Origin: a virus
Direction: 5' to 3' (one strand)
Virus record (IMG/VR): IMGVR_UViG_3300037200_000158
Coordinates: 64,001-94,480 of that record
Length of the DNA stretch: 30,480 bases
Shown: piece after piece, positions 7,758-15,644 of the stretch
Layout of the letters: each line of letters opens with the position of its first letter
How positions within the stretch are numbered: the stretch's first letter is position 1
The notes under the pieces: generated by a model
The model's database searches: none
What the model was told of the DNA's origin: nothing
What the model saw: the letters and a program-made list of their open reading frames with translations, nothing else
Program-made: the position numbers and the translations under genes

Positions 7758-8564
7758 ATGGGAGAAAACACGGCCATAAGTTGGTGTACGCACACATTTA
7801 ACGCCTGGTGGGGTTGCACTCGGGTCGACGGTGACCCTGCGTGCGGCCCGACAGAAGAATTCCCCGACGGCGCGGTGTGTTATGCGGAGACGTGGGCGGA
7901 TCGCACCGGCTTCGGTCCAAACCCAGCGAGCGCCGACAAGTTCCCGATCTGGGGTGCGCATGAGCGACGCCGGTTCTTCGGAGACAAGCACTGGAACGAA
8001 CCCCTGCGCTGGAACCTAGCAGCCGAGAAGACAGGCATCCGCGCCAGAGTTTTCTGCATGTCGATGGGAGACTGGGCAGAGGGACGGCCCGATTACGCGC
8101 CCTACCTGGTCCGGCTCTGGGATCGGATCGAACGTACGCCGTGGCTGGACTGGCTCATGCTCACGAAGCGGCCACAGTTGATATCGAAGTTGTGCCCGTT
8201 GCGGTTGCCGCGAATCTGGCAGGGGACCACGGCGGTTACCCAGAAGTGGCTCGATCTCCGGTGGCCGCTGTTGCGTGCTCATGGCGCTGAAATCAACTGG
8301 CTCAGTATCGAGCCACAGATGGAGCGGATTGTATTGCCCGACGACTTCCTTGGGCTAGGGCCGCGCGGCTGGGTGATCTGCGGTGGCCAGTCGGGCGCGC
8401 GGACGCGCTATCTTGATCCGGCGTGGGCCCGGCTGCTTCGGGACCAATGCGCAGAAGCCGGTGTCGCTTTTCACATGAAGCAGATGAGTGGGAGGACGAA
8501 GGCGGAACTGGAAGGCATCCCGCTGGATCTCCGCATCCGTCAATTCCCCGAGGTACGCCCGTGA
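7758..8564 (+). CDS. DUF5131 family (phage gp37/gp68-like)
   Basis: The product begins MGENTAISWCTHTFNAWWGC, the conserved opening of DUF5131 proteins, continues with VCYAETWAD, and contains FCMSMGDWAEG, WLMLTKRPQ, WLSIEPQME and WVICGGQSGARTR. These proteins have a radical-SAM-like barrel outline with N-terminal cysteines; the biochemical activity is not known to me. Compared with typical members there is a short insertion between the first and last N-terminal cysteines. I place the start at ATG 7758 because family members start at this point; a TTG at 7740 is also in frame. The stop overlaps the next GTG. Confidence 0.9.
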   Translation: MGENTAISWCTHTFNAWWGCTRVDGDPACGPTEEFPDGAVCYAETWADRTGFGPNPASADKFPIWGAHERRRFFGDKHWNEPLRWNLAAEKTGIRARVFCMSMGDWAEGRPDYAPYLVRLWDRIERTPWLDWLMLTKRPQLISKLCPLRLPRIWQGTTAVTQKWLDLRWPLLRAHGAEINWLSIEPQMERIVLPDDFLGLGPRGWVICGGQSGARTRYLDPAWARLLRDQCAEAGVAFHMKQMSGRTKAELEGIPLDLRIRQFPEVRP

Positions 8565-8860
8565 GCGCCCTGCGATCCATCCACTTCCCGCCGCCCGACC
8601 TGACCCCAGCGCCAGCGGAAACTCCGCCACCAGCCGCGAAAGAGTATCTCCGCCCCGACATCGTGTTGCTCGGATCCATCCGCGGCGCGAGCGATCAGAT
8701 CCGCGAGGAACTCCGGCTGATCGGCGACGAACAGAACTATCACACCGCCCTTCTGGTCCTGAAAACTCAGGGGCGATTGATCGGCGACCTCGCGGAGGAA
8801 CTCCTTCGCCGGTTTGACGAGGCGGCGCTGTTGATTCAACAGCGTGCGCAAAAACCCTGA
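8561..8860 (+). CDS. hypothetical helical protein
   Basis: I place the start at GTG 8561, which overlaps the preceding TGA (GTGA) and follows GAGG. A longer reading from 8423 would lie entirely inside the DUF5131 gene. The 99-residue product has a Pro-rich N-terminus and a C-terminal helical region (SDQIREELRLIGDEQN, LAEELLRRFDEAALL). Function unknown. It is the last gene before a 200-base gap with a promoter. Confidence 0.65.
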   Translation: MSALRSIHFPPPDLTPAPAETPPPAAKEYLRPDIVLLGSIRGASDQIREELRLIGDEQNYHTALLVLKTQGRLIGDLAEELLRRFDEAALLIQQRAQKP

Positions 8861-8899
8861 CCGCCCGGCGTCATTCGGCGGTATTCGGTCATTTTTCTG

Positions 8900-8928
8900 T
8901 TGCGCGGCGCACGAAAAGGCGTTATATT
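8900..8928 (+). promoter_or_regulatory. sigma70-type promoter for the replication genes
   Basis: TTGCGC (8900-8905) and TATATT (8923-8928) are separated by exactly 17 bases in the gap before the replication genes. Transcription would start near 8935, leaving a leader of about 130 bases. That leader contains CCGGCG (8991-8996) and CGCCGG (9008-9013) around an 11-base loop. Confidence 0.5.
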
Positions 8929-9062
8929 CTGTGATGTTCGATCCTTACTGGCCAGTTGGGACGAGCGTTGTAACATCGGGAGCCACGGGGCCGGCGCTGA
9001 AATTTTACGCCGGTAGCCGGTTCCACCCGATGACCTTTAGCGTAAGAAGGGGAAGTGGCTAT

Positions 9063-9872
9063 TTGAACCGTCCATGGATGCCGTTCCACACAAGGGATTG
9101 GCTCGACAGTAAAGAACTCCGCAGGTGCTCCCGGGATGCCAGGTCTATTCTGGCCGATCTAATGTGCCTCGCCCATGAGGGCGAACCGTACGGTTACATG
9201 GCAGATAAAATAGGCCCACTCACGGATGAGTACATGGCTTCCCGTTGCGTTATACCCGTGGCCGCATTTCGAAGATTTGTTATCGAACTGATTAAAAATG
9301 AGCGTATACATCGGGATGGAGAGGTGTTCTTTATTAAGAGAATGGTAGTGGATGAAGCGCTTCGCATAGCCCGCGCAGAGGGCGGCAAAAAGAGCATCGG
9401 TCACCCAAAGACACACGCGCCAAAGGGCCAGTACAAGGGTACCCTTCATGCCACCCAAGCGACCACCGTTAGTGGTCACGTAAAAGGGGTGGTTGGTTCG
9501 CCCGCGCACATGCGCGCTGACTCTGACTCTGTATCTGACTCTGTAAGTTCTTCTCTTCCTGAAGATTTTGAACAATTCTGGTTGGCGCACAAAAATTGGT
9601 CGCCAAAAGAAACGTACGATGTCGTGGTGCGCGTCCTGATCGGCAAAAACGGGTCTGTCAATTGGGATCGCTTCCGTCAAATGCATCCGCGATGGTGCGC
9701 GTATTGGGAGAAAAAGGGTTGGAATTCTTTCGGTTCGCTGACGATGCTCGGCTGGATCGAAGCGAAGATGCCCGAGCCGCCCCCCGAGGCCGCACAGCCA
9801 CCAACCTTCGACCGGGGCACTCAGCGCCGCCATGAGGCGAACCAGATAGCTAAATTATTGGAGGGGAAATGA
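9063..9872 (+). CDS. phage replication protein, probable initiator or helicase loader
   Basis: The N-terminus (NRPWMPFHTRDWLDSKELRR) and following region (ARSILADLMCLAHEG, VAAFRRFVIELI, RIHRDGEVFFIKRM) have the outline of the winged-helix domain of phage replication proteins. The C-terminal part (DFEQFWLAHKNWSPKE, RWCAYWEKKGWNSFGS) resembles helicase-loader tails. I choose the TTG at 9063, 8 bases after AAGGGGAA; ATG 9078 is an alternative. The much longer frame from 8844 overlaps the promoter and has no family support. The next two genes, ending in the primase-helicase, are joined by overlaps, which supports a replication role. Confidence 0.7.
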   Translation: MNRPWMPFHTRDWLDSKELRRCSRDARSILADLMCLAHEGEPYGYMADKIGPLTDEYMASRCVIPVAAFRRFVIELIKNERIHRDGEVFFIKRMVVDEALRIARAEGGKKSIGHPKTHAPKGQYKGTLHATQATTVSGHVKGVVGSPAHMRADSDSVSDSVSSSLPEDFEQFWLAHKNWSPKETYDVVVRVLIGKNGSVNWDRFRQMHPRWCAYWEKKGWNSFGSLTMLGWIEAKMPEPPPEAAQPPTFDRGTQRRHEANQIAKLLEGK

Positions 9873-10396
9873 ACGAACAACTGCCGACGCCCTGTGAAAA
9901 TTGCTTTAGCGAGGGCGGCTATTGGGTATCCCGATCACGCAACGGGCAAGTCGAGATGGTGCGGTGTAAATGCGCTCGCGGACTCGCTCTCAGCGCTATG
10001 GATAACCCGAAGCGGCGAGAGCCGAGGAGCCCGATTATCACCACCGAACAATCCGAGGTATGTGTCGAGATGCTCGCTGGCGCTGTGGATTTCTTTCCCT
10101 CCACGGCCCCAGCGCGCGGCTTGATAGCCGCAGAATTGCGCGATATCAGTGAGAGCGTCGAACAGGCCATAATTTTTATCCGTCGTTTCGGAAGGATCTA
10201 CCGCAAGTGGCCGGGAATAGGAGAAATGCGCTGGGCGTTCTGTCAAATGGGATTCCTGCCGCTCGACGCGATTGAGCCAGTTGGGAGTTCCGACTACTAC
10301 CCAGACGGGTTAGCGAATTTATTGGGAGCCCGTCAGCCGAATCGAGCCGTGATTGGAAGCGCCCATTCAGAATCACGGCTAATCACCGCAAAATGA
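9869..10396 (+). CDS. zinc-binding hypothetical in replication operon
   Basis: ATG follows GGAGGGG and overlaps the preceding stop. The N-terminus carries PCENCFSEGGYW and VRCKCARG, a CxxC...CxC arrangement that probably binds zinc. The central helical part (DISESVEQAIIFIRRF) precedes a region EMRWAFCQMGFLPLDAIEPV. It lies between the replication protein and the primase-helicase, with its last 4 bases overlapping the latter. A replication accessory role is inferred; I recognise no named family. Confidence 0.7.
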   Translation: MNEQLPTPCENCFSEGGYWVSRSRNGQVEMVRCKCARGLALSAMDNPKRREPRSPIITTEQSEVCVEMLAGAVDFFPSTAPARGLIAAELRDISESVEQAIIFIRRFGRIYRKWPGIGEMRWAFCQMGFLPLDAIEPVGSSDYYPDGLANLLGARQPNRAVIGSAHSESRLITAK

Positions 10397-12186
10397 TCGA
10401 GTTCACGCGCGGAGAAATCGACACGTACTACCGGGCGCGGGTCGCTAATATCCGGCTGGTGCAAGGGAAACTGCGCGCTCCGTGCCCGGTTCACGGCGGC
10501 AAGGACACGAATTTTTCCATAGAAGCCGAGACAGGGCAATCATTCTGCCATAGCCAGTGTAGCCGCGGGTGGGATGTTATCTCGCTCGAAATGGAGCTCG
10601 GCGGCATGGATTTCCCGAAGTCCAAGGCCGAAGTGTTCCGAATCATCGGGCGCCCGGAAATGAATTGGCAGGATCGGGACGTAGAGGCCACTTACGATTA
10701 CCGCAACGAGGCGGGAGATTTGGTTTACCAGGTTGTGAGAAAAACCGGCAAACGCTTCATGCAGCGTCGTCCGACCGGCGTACCGGGTAAATGGAACTGG
10801 GGCCTGGGCAGCGCGCCTCCTGTGCCGTTCAGGCTGCCGGAACTCCTCAAGGCGAAAGTGGTGGGAATTTGCGAGGGCGAGAAGGACTGCCTGAATTTAG
10901 TCCGCGCTGGCTGGGACGCCACATGCAACAACGGCGGCGCCGGGAACTTCAAGGCCACGCTCGCGCCCTATTTCGCCGGTAAACACGTTGCCTTGTTCGC
11001 GGACAACGATGAGCCCGGCCGGAAGCACGTCGAGAACGTGGCGGCGCTCCTGAAGCCCGTGGCGGCATCTGTGAAAGTGGTCGAGATACCGGATTTGCCA
11101 CTGAAGGGAGACGTATCGGATTATCTGGCCAGCGGGAAGACCGGGAACGACCTACGCCAATTATGGCGAGACGCCCCGGAATGGAGTCCTGAGTGGGCGT
11201 TCGTCACCGAGGTACCGCATGAAAACGACCGATATCTGCGCACCTTCGGGCAATCCATCGAAGAGGCTGGCGGATACGAGTCCTTCTGGAAGAGCGTCGA
11301 GATTGAAGGGCTGCCGACTCCGTTTGAAAAACTAACCCGACAACTCGGCGGGTTGCGAAAAGGCGAGGTCTATGTTCTCGCAGCCAGAACCGGGCAAGGA
11401 AAGACCTCGCTGGCGCTGCAGTTCGCTATAAGCGTGCTGGAACGCAAGGCAGCAGTCTTAATGTTCTCGATGGAAATGTCGCACCGCGACGGTTTTCAGC
11501 GGCTGGCGGCTATTGACGCCAGGGTGGACTTATCGCACTTTCGGCACCTTCGAAGATCTGGGGATGTGGATGTGCCTGACTGTCTCAGATACGATGCCGC
11601 AATACGAGCGGCGACTACAAAGTTCACAAAATTGCCGTTCTACGTCACAACCAAGACGGCCGTCACGCCGGAATTCCTGACGTTGGAATCGAAGCGGATG
11701 AAAGCACGCGCCAGCATAGGCATGGTGATCGTGGATCACATGCAGTTGATGGCCACGACCGGCAAACTGAAATCGGATTACGAAAAGTTCACCGCTATTT
11801 CCCGCAGCACCAAAGAGATCGCGGTAGAACTCGACGTGCCCCTGTTGCTCGTATCGCAGGTGAGCCGCGCCAACAGCGCCGATAAGCGAACCGAACTCGA
11901 ATTGTCAGACATCCGCGGCAGTGGGGCGATCGAAGAGGACGCCGCAGGTATTTTCCTGCTGTACTACGATCCAGAGGACTTCAAGCAGGCCAAGAGCGAC
12001 GCTGAAGGCCTCAGGTTAAAACGTGGGCCGATAAAGGCGTGGCTGAAGCTCGGAAAGAACCGCTTCGGGGCTTCCGGCACATATCAGGCGCTCAATCACT
12101 GGAAGGCGCTAACGCGGTTTGATGTGTTCGGAGAAGACCCGATGCCAGCCACACCTGAAACGATGAGGCTTCCCTATGCCGATTGA
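10393..12186 (+). CDS. bifunctional DNA primase-helicase (TOPRIM plus DnaB-type)
   Basis: The 597-residue protein combines primer synthesis and 5'-3' unwinding at the phage fork, as in T7 gp4-type proteins. A CHC2-like zinc motif occupies C31, H34, C52 and C56. A TOPRIM domain follows: GICEGEKDCLNLV near residue 158 with its catalytic Glu, and LFADNDEPG near 201. The C-terminal RecA/DnaB ATPase has Walker A (ARTGQGKTSLA, about 331-341), FSMEMSHRDGFQRL, Walker B (VIVDHMQLM), LLLVSQVSRAN and the arginine-rich DIRGSGAIEEDA. It overlaps the upstream gene (ATGA) and a small downstream ORF. All key motifs appear intact. Confidence 0.95.
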   Translation: MIEFTRGEIDTYYRARVANIRLVQGKLRAPCPVHGGKDTNFSIEAETGQSFCHSQCSRGWDVISLEMELGGMDFPKSKAEVFRIIGRPEMNWQDRDVEATYDYRNEAGDLVYQVVRKTGKRFMQRRPTGVPGKWNWGLGSAPPVPFRLPELLKAKVVGICEGEKDCLNLVRAGWDATCNNGGAGNFKATLAPYFAGKHVALFADNDEPGRKHVENVAALLKPVAASVKVVEIPDLPLKGDVSDYLASGKTGNDLRQLWRDAPEWSPEWAFVTEVPHENDRYLRTFGQSIEEAGGYESFWKSVEIEGLPTPFEKLTRQLGGLRKGEVYVLAARTGQGKTSLALQFAISVLERKAAVLMFSMEMSHRDGFQRLAAIDARVDLSHFRHLRRSGDVDVPDCLRYDAAIRAATTKFTKLPFYVTTKTAVTPEFLTLESKRMKARASIGMVIVDHMQLMATTGKLKSDYEKFTAISRSTKEIAVELDVPLLLVSQVSRANSADKRTELELSDIRGSGAIEEDAAGIFLLYYDPEDFKQAKSDAEGLRLKRGPIKAWLKLGKNRFGASGTYQALNHWKALTRFDVFGEDPMPATPETMRLPYAD

Positions 12187-12322
12187 CCGCCGCTCCCCTC
12201 TACTGCCCTCCCGGAAGCCGCTAGCCCGCAATACGCCGGTGGAGGCCAAGTACGGATTTTCTCGCGCTGCCGAAGCGGCCGCGTTATACGACAACTACAG
12301 GAAGGAGACGAATGCCCGATAA
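12176..12322 (+). CDS. small basic ORF after primase-helicase
   Basis: A 48-residue ORF starts within the last codons of the primase-helicase and overlaps the next gene by 11 bases, filling what would otherwise be a gap. It is rich in Arg, Ala and Pro and ends in an Ala-rich helix (GFSRAAEAAALYDNY). The tight overlaps on both sides support translation. No function can be assigned. Confidence 0.45.
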   Translation: MPIDRRSPLLPSRKPLARNTPVEAKYGFSRAAEAAALYDNYRKETNAR

Positions 12323-12641
12323 CACGCTATCCACCGCAGAGCGGGATCCGCGCGTCGATCCGATGGCGGGAGATAGGTTCCGCATAGAAGACATGCACGT
12401 CACGGTGTGCCAGTCCAAGGCAGGCATCGTTCAAATAACATCGACGCATAAAAACCGTCCGATATTAGCGGGCGTGGGCCAGGGGACATTTAAGGATGAC
12501 CATATCGGATCACAGTTGTGTACCCTCCGTGCATTTCGTCGTTGGGCACGCAACGCTAAGGTGATTTCGGAAGGCGAGCCGGACGGCCCGCCACCGCAGG
12601 CAGAAACAAAAGGCAATTATATACATAAATACCCCGCCTGA
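12312..12641 (+). CDS. hypothetical protein
   Basis: The ATG follows GGAAGGAG with good spacing. The 109 residues include a compact region (DRFRIEDMHVTVCQSKAGIV, FKDDHIGSQLCTLRAFRRW) that could be a small beta-rich fold, and a Pro-rich tail. No family recognised. It is the last gene of the replication operon before the tnpB element, whose left palindrome begins 9 bases after its stop. Confidence 0.7.
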   Translation: MPDNTLSTAERDPRVDPMAGDRFRIEDMHVTVCQSKAGIVQITSTHKNRPILAGVGQGTFKDDHIGSQLCTLRAFRRWARNAKVISEGEPDGPPPQAETKGNYIHKYPA

Positions 12642-12649
12642 CTACTTCT

Positions 12650-12674
12650 TGACACTATCTAGCAGATAATGTCA
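12650..12674. repeat. left-end palindrome or operator
   Basis: TGACA-C-TATCT-AGC-AGATA-A-TGTCA is a 25-base palindrome with one mismatched pair. It lies directly before the GTG at 12680. It includes most of a TTGACA (12649-12654), so it could also act as an operator or promoter element for the C2HC-tnpB pair. Confidence 0.75.
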
Positions 12675-12679
12675 CAATC

Positions 12680-12823
12680 GTGAAAGTGAAGGCGAAACCA
12701 AAGCATCCGGGAGGCAGGCCGCGCGGTGTGGAAATGCCCTGCGGCTGGTGCGGGAAAGCTCTGACCGCAAAAGAGATGCGCGCGCATTTTACTGATTGCC
12801 CGAAGAGACCGAAGAAATCCTGA
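12680..12823 (+). CDS. 47-residue C2HC zinc-finger protein
   Basis: A GTG-started ORF encodes a basic peptide with KPKHPGGRPRG, then CGWCGKALTAKEMRAHFTDC, which fits a C-x2-C-x11-H-x3-C zinc finger, and a basic tail. Its TGA ends one base before the tnpB ATG, so the two are probably translated together. Small DNA- or RNA-binding proteins directly coupled to tnpB are not standard in IS605 elements as far as I know. It could bind the palindrome just upstream; this is inference. Confidence 0.6.
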   Translation: MKVKAKPKHPGGRPRGVEMPCGWCGKALTAKEMRAHFTDCPKRPKKS

Positions 12824-13960
12824 ATGATGCGAACCTTTCAGTTCCGATTGCAGCCTAACGCAGCGCAAACCGCGATGCTTGAACGAATCCTCGCTGACAA
12901 TTGCGAAACGGCAAACGCCTGTATTCAGGAGCGCCGCGAGGCGTGGAAACTTCAGCGGAAATCGATCACCTATTACGACCAACAAAAGGAACTGACTGAG
13001 CTTCGTAAAGACCCGATGTTCAACTGGATCGCCTGCGATATCCAGCGTGATCCATTGCGAAGAGTAGACCGTGCATTCAAGGCGTTCTTCCGGCGCTGTA
13101 AAACCGGCGAGAAGGCAGGCTTCCCGCGTTTCCGCTCACGTCATCGCTACGATTCGTTCACGTTCAGTATGCCTGTTTGTCGCGATAAATCGATCAAAAT
13201 CCCGAACGTAGGAGATATCCGTGCTCGTGGAGGACGGAAGATCGAGGGGCGTGTAAAGGTATGCTCCATAAAGCGAGAAGGGAAACGATGGTCCGCTTCT
13301 GTTTGCTGTGATATTGGGCCTGCACCTGAAAAAGTTACAGTCTCGAAACCAGTGGGTATCGATGTGGGGCTAACGACGCTCGCTACGCTTTCGGATGGCA
13401 CGGAGATCGCCAATCCGCGATGGACTCACCGGCATGAATATCGGATTGCGGCTGCGAGCCGGGCACTGGCCACAAAGAAGCGCGGATCTAAGAATCGGCT
13501 GAAGGCCAGAGAGTCTCTTCGGCGTGCGCATCAGCGTGCTGCGAATGCCCGCAAAAACTACATCCACCACGTCTCTAAATGGCTCGTAGAGAATTACGAT
13601 CTGATCGCATATGAGGATCTGAAGATAAAGAATATGGTTCGGTCGAACCTTGCAAAATCGATCATGGATGCCGCATGGGGTCTGCTGATTTGGTGTGTGT
13701 CGTACAAGGCGGAAGGTGCCGGTCGATACGCGATAGCAGTGAACCCGTGGGGTACATCTCAGAAGTGTTCAGGTTGCGGAGCGGTTGTCAAAAAGAAACT
13801 CAGCGAGCGGACGCATTCGTGCCCGTGTGGATTAGTTCTGGGACGTGACCACAACGCAGGCCGCAATATCGAACACTTAGCACTGTCCTCGCTCGGGATG
13901 AGCGATGTCGTTTTTCAGGCAGAATCTATGCAGATTTCCACGGGGAGGTTATGTATATAA
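12824..13960 (+). CDS. tnpB: TnpB RNA-guided endonuclease (IS605 OrfB)
   Basis: TnpB is the RuvC-type RNA-guided nuclease of IS200/IS605 elements and the ancestor of Cas12. The 378-residue protein has the N-terminal OrfB domain (FQFRLQPNAAQTAMLERIL). The catalytic triad is complete: D180 in GIDVGLTTLATL, E264 in IAYEDLKIKN and D342 in GRDHNAGRNI. A zinc finger uses C315, C318, C333 and C335. The right-end palindrome lies inside the last codons, and the stop overlaps the next gene by 10 bases. The guide RNA would be expected to come from this 3' end. Confidence 0.95.
   Translation: MMRTFQFRLQPNAAQTAMLERILADNCETANACIQERREAWKLQRKSITYYDQQKELTELRKDPMFNWIACDIQRDPLRRVDRAFKAFFRRCKTGEKAGFPRFRSRHRYDSFTFSMPVCRDKSIKIPNVGDIRARGGRKIEGRVKVCSIKREGKRWSASVCCDIGPAPEKVTVSKPVGIDVGLTTLATLSDGTEIANPRWTHRHEYRIAAASRALATKKRGSKNRLKARESLRRAHQRAANARKNYIHHVSKWLVENYDLIAYEDLKIKNMVRSNLAKSIMDAAWGLLIWCVSYKAEGAGRYAIAVNPWGTSQKCSGCGAVVKKKLSERTHSCPCGLVLGRDHNAGRNIEHLALSSLGMSDVVFQAESMQISTGRLCI
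13923..13936. repeat. right-end palindrome of tnpB element
   Basis: AATCT-ATGC-AGATT forms a 5-bp hairpin with a 4-base loop inside the tnpB 3' end. Its core matches that of the left palindrome apart from one extra base. Confidence 0.55.
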
Positions 13961-14223
13961 GTCCCATTGTGAGCGAATTAACTTGCGCCAGTTGTGGCCA
14001 TGCACCGCATATCGCACCCTGCAACACCCTTATCGTGTATAAACGCCCAGGAGGTACTCCCGGCCATCAGATGTGCCTCTGTGGGCACCCGCCGATCCAA
14101 CAGCGGATTGTTGTCACGTCATGCGGCCTGTGCGCCGGGAAAGACGCTGAGATAGAACGGTTGCGAGAGGATTTACGGCTATCCCGCGAGATGGTCAAGA
14201 AGAAGTTTCGGAGGATGTCATGA
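13951..14223 (+). CDS. multi-cysteine zinc-ribbon-like protein
   Basis: The ATG follows GGGGAGG and lies inside the tnpB 3' end. The 90 residues contain CASCGHAPHIAPC, MCLCGH and SCGLCAGKD, suggesting two small zinc sites, then a basic coiled-coil tail (AEIERLREDLRLSREMVKKK). The stop overlaps the next start (ATGA). If the tnpB element ends near here, the native ribosome site of this gene lies at the insertion boundary. Function unknown. Confidence 0.7.
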   Translation: MYISPIVSELTCASCGHAPHIAPCNTLIVYKRPGGTPGHQMCLCGHPPIQQRIVVTSCGLCAGKDAEIERLREDLRLSREMVKKKFRRMS

Positions 14224-14681
14224 GTTGCACCTGCAAAATCACATACGACCCTGAATTTCCCGGTTCGGCTTACGTGCAGTCGATTGACGCCACCAGGTGC
14301 GTAGATCACAACGACTCGCGTGAGATCGAGTGCCTCAAGGGCTTTCGTGAATCCATTCGGGCAGCACTGGCGTTTGATAAGCCGGAATCTTTAGCTACAG
14401 ATGAACTCTTGATCGCCCGCGCGAAAGACGCGGTGGATATCGCGGACGAGAAACTCAAAGCCCGCTTAGCGGAACTGGAGCACGCCGCTAAGATATCCGC
14501 AGTTCAGGCTGACTGGGATAGCCGCTGCATTGAAGAGAAGAAGGTGATCATCAGCGGCCTGATCGACAGGCTTGCGGACGCCAACGAATCGCTCGCTACG
14601 TGGGAGCAGTGGGTGAAAGGATTGGAATCTGAGTGCGACTCCCTGAGAGCGCAACTCAAAGAAGCAAAACTGGATGATTGA
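14220..14681 (+). CDS. coiled-coil hypothetical protein
   Basis: This encodes 153 residues with an N-terminal CTCKITYDPEFPGSAYV region and a long helical C-terminus (ARLAELEHAAKISAVQADWD, then VKGLESECDSLRAQLKEAK). The last heptads are duplicated, almost identical at DNA level, in the gene at 14791. Coupled to the upstream zinc-ribbon gene. No function is suggested beyond oligomerisation. Confidence 0.7.
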   Translation: MSCTCKITYDPEFPGSAYVQSIDATRCVDHNDSREIECLKGFRESIRAALAFDKPESLATDELLIARAKDAVDIADEKLKARLAELEHAAKISAVQADWDSRCIEEKKVIISGLIDRLADANESLATWEQWVKGLESECDSLRAQLKEAKLDD

Positions 14682-15245
14682 ATGACTCATTGAGAGAAAT
14701 GTACAACATAAAGCATATCTTTAGATACCCGTACATAACAGGATTGCTAACTGGCTTTACAGTCGGCTGCCTGTTATCTGCTGGATTAATATGGGTGACC
14801 CAATGGCTATAACCTACGAAGACCTGTGTAAACAGAAGTGCGAATGGTGCGCGAAAGGCTCAATGGCGTCCGTCCACAACGGTACGGTCCACAAAGTCTA
14901 TCCGCTTACATCCAGCGGTGGCTTTCAGGATGCCGCGGTAAAAGGTCCGTTCAGCGAGTACTTTCCCTGCACCGCCCCCACTATCGAAGTCGCCTACGAA
15001 TCTCTTCGCTCCCAACTAGCCGAGCGTGACGAAACAATCCACCAACTGGAGATCGCCAATCTTCCGTTGTACTCAGATAGAGTGAAAGGATTGGAATCTG
15101 AGCGCGACTCCCTGCGCTCCGAACTGGAGACCGCAAATAAACGCATTAGGGCTCCCGACTGGAAGGGATGCCCGATGAAAACGGAGGATGTCGTGAGGGC
15201 GCGGGTTGACCTGAAGGCCGAGTGCGACTCCCTGAGAGCGCAACT
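14613..15245 (+). repeat. three copies of a coiled-coil-coding repeat
   Basis: A 33-base segment at 14613-14645 recurs at 15082-15114 with one mismatch. A 26-base segment at 14631-14656 recurs exactly at 15220-15245. All encode LESE-type heptads (CDSLRAQL or RDSLRSEL). They lie in two neighbouring genes, which suggests duplication by recombination. Confidence 0.9.
14699..14812 (+). CDS. 37-residue single-span membrane protein
   Basis: A short ORF between two coiled-coil genes encodes MYNIKHIFRYPYIT followed by one hydrophobic segment (GLLTGFTVGCLLSAGLIWV). It is more AT-rich than its neighbours and overlaps the next gene. The ribosome site is weak (GAGAG). It could be a small phage membrane protein of the holin or exclusion type, but nothing specific supports either. 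Confidence 0.5.
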   Translation: MYNIKHIFRYPYITGLLTGFTVGCLLSAGLIWVTQWL

Positions 15246-15630
15246 GGAATCCGCTGGCCTTGAGGCGATGCGCGCCGGAGAAGAAATGTCACGAATGCCG
15301 GTCGAGGGACTGGAAGCCGAAGCCGACCGAGGCCGCGGAATGAAACTGCCGGAAGATCAGACTTTAGCTCCGCGCGCTGCCCCTGACTGGGAGCGGATGT
15401 ATCTCGAACTGGTTGATGCCCTTTGCTCTCCTTCGTGGGCGGGCCGAGATCGCCATGAGTCCGTAATCGGATTAGCGCGGCGACTTCACAACTCGCAAAC
15501 CAGACTGCAAGCAATGGCGGCGGAATGCACGCGGGTAACCGGCCATAGTGGGCCGTGCAATGGATTCCCGCAAGCGGGTTGCAGAAACTCCGAATCTGCC
15601 ACTGCACCTGAAACGAAGGAGAGAACGTAA
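14791..15630 (+). CDS. coiled-coil protein with N-terminal cysteine motif
   Basis: The N-terminus (DLCKQKCEWCAKGSMASVHN, FSEYFPCTAPT) has a CxxxCxxC cluster likely to bind metal. It is followed by heptad-rich helices containing two copies of the repeat shared with the preceding gene. The C-terminal third (WERMYLELVDALCSPS, SVIGLARRLHNSQ) is unrelated. ATG 14791 and ATG 14803 are both possible starts. No family recognised. Confidence 0.65.
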   Translation: MGDPMAITYEDLCKQKCEWCAKGSMASVHNGTVHKVYPLTSSGGFQDAAVKGPFSEYFPCTAPTIEVAYESLRSQLAERDETIHQLEIANLPLYSDRVKGLESERDSLRSELETANKRIRAPDWKGCPMKTEDVVRARVDLKAECDSLRAQLESAGLEAMRAGEEMSRMPVEGLEAEADRGRGMKLPEDQTLAPRAAPDWERMYLELVDALCSPSWAGRDRHESVIGLARRLHNSQTRLQAMAAECTRVTGHSGPCNGFPQAGCRNSESATAPETKERT

Positions 15631-15644
15631 ATGCAAGGGGCGAA

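Larger units (their letters stand above)
12650..13936 (+). mobile_element. tnpB-only IS200/IS605-type element (approximate ends)
   Basis: The segment is bounded by two related imperfect palindromes: 12650-12674 on the left and 13923-13936 on the right. Their cores are ATCTAGCAGAT and ATCTATGCAGAT. Subterminal hairpins of this kind are what the TnpA transposase of IS200/IS605 elements recognises. The interior holds a 47-residue C2HC ORF and tnpB but no tnpA, so movement would need a transposase in trans. The exact cleavage sites are not determined; the right end may extend to about 13950-13960. Confidence 0.55.

Noticed and set aside
12649-12670. TTGACA and GATAAT as a promoter for the tnpB element
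   Set aside because: The spacer would be only 10 bases. A CACAAT at 12673 gives 18 bases but matches poorly, so the palindrome is better explained as an element end or operator.
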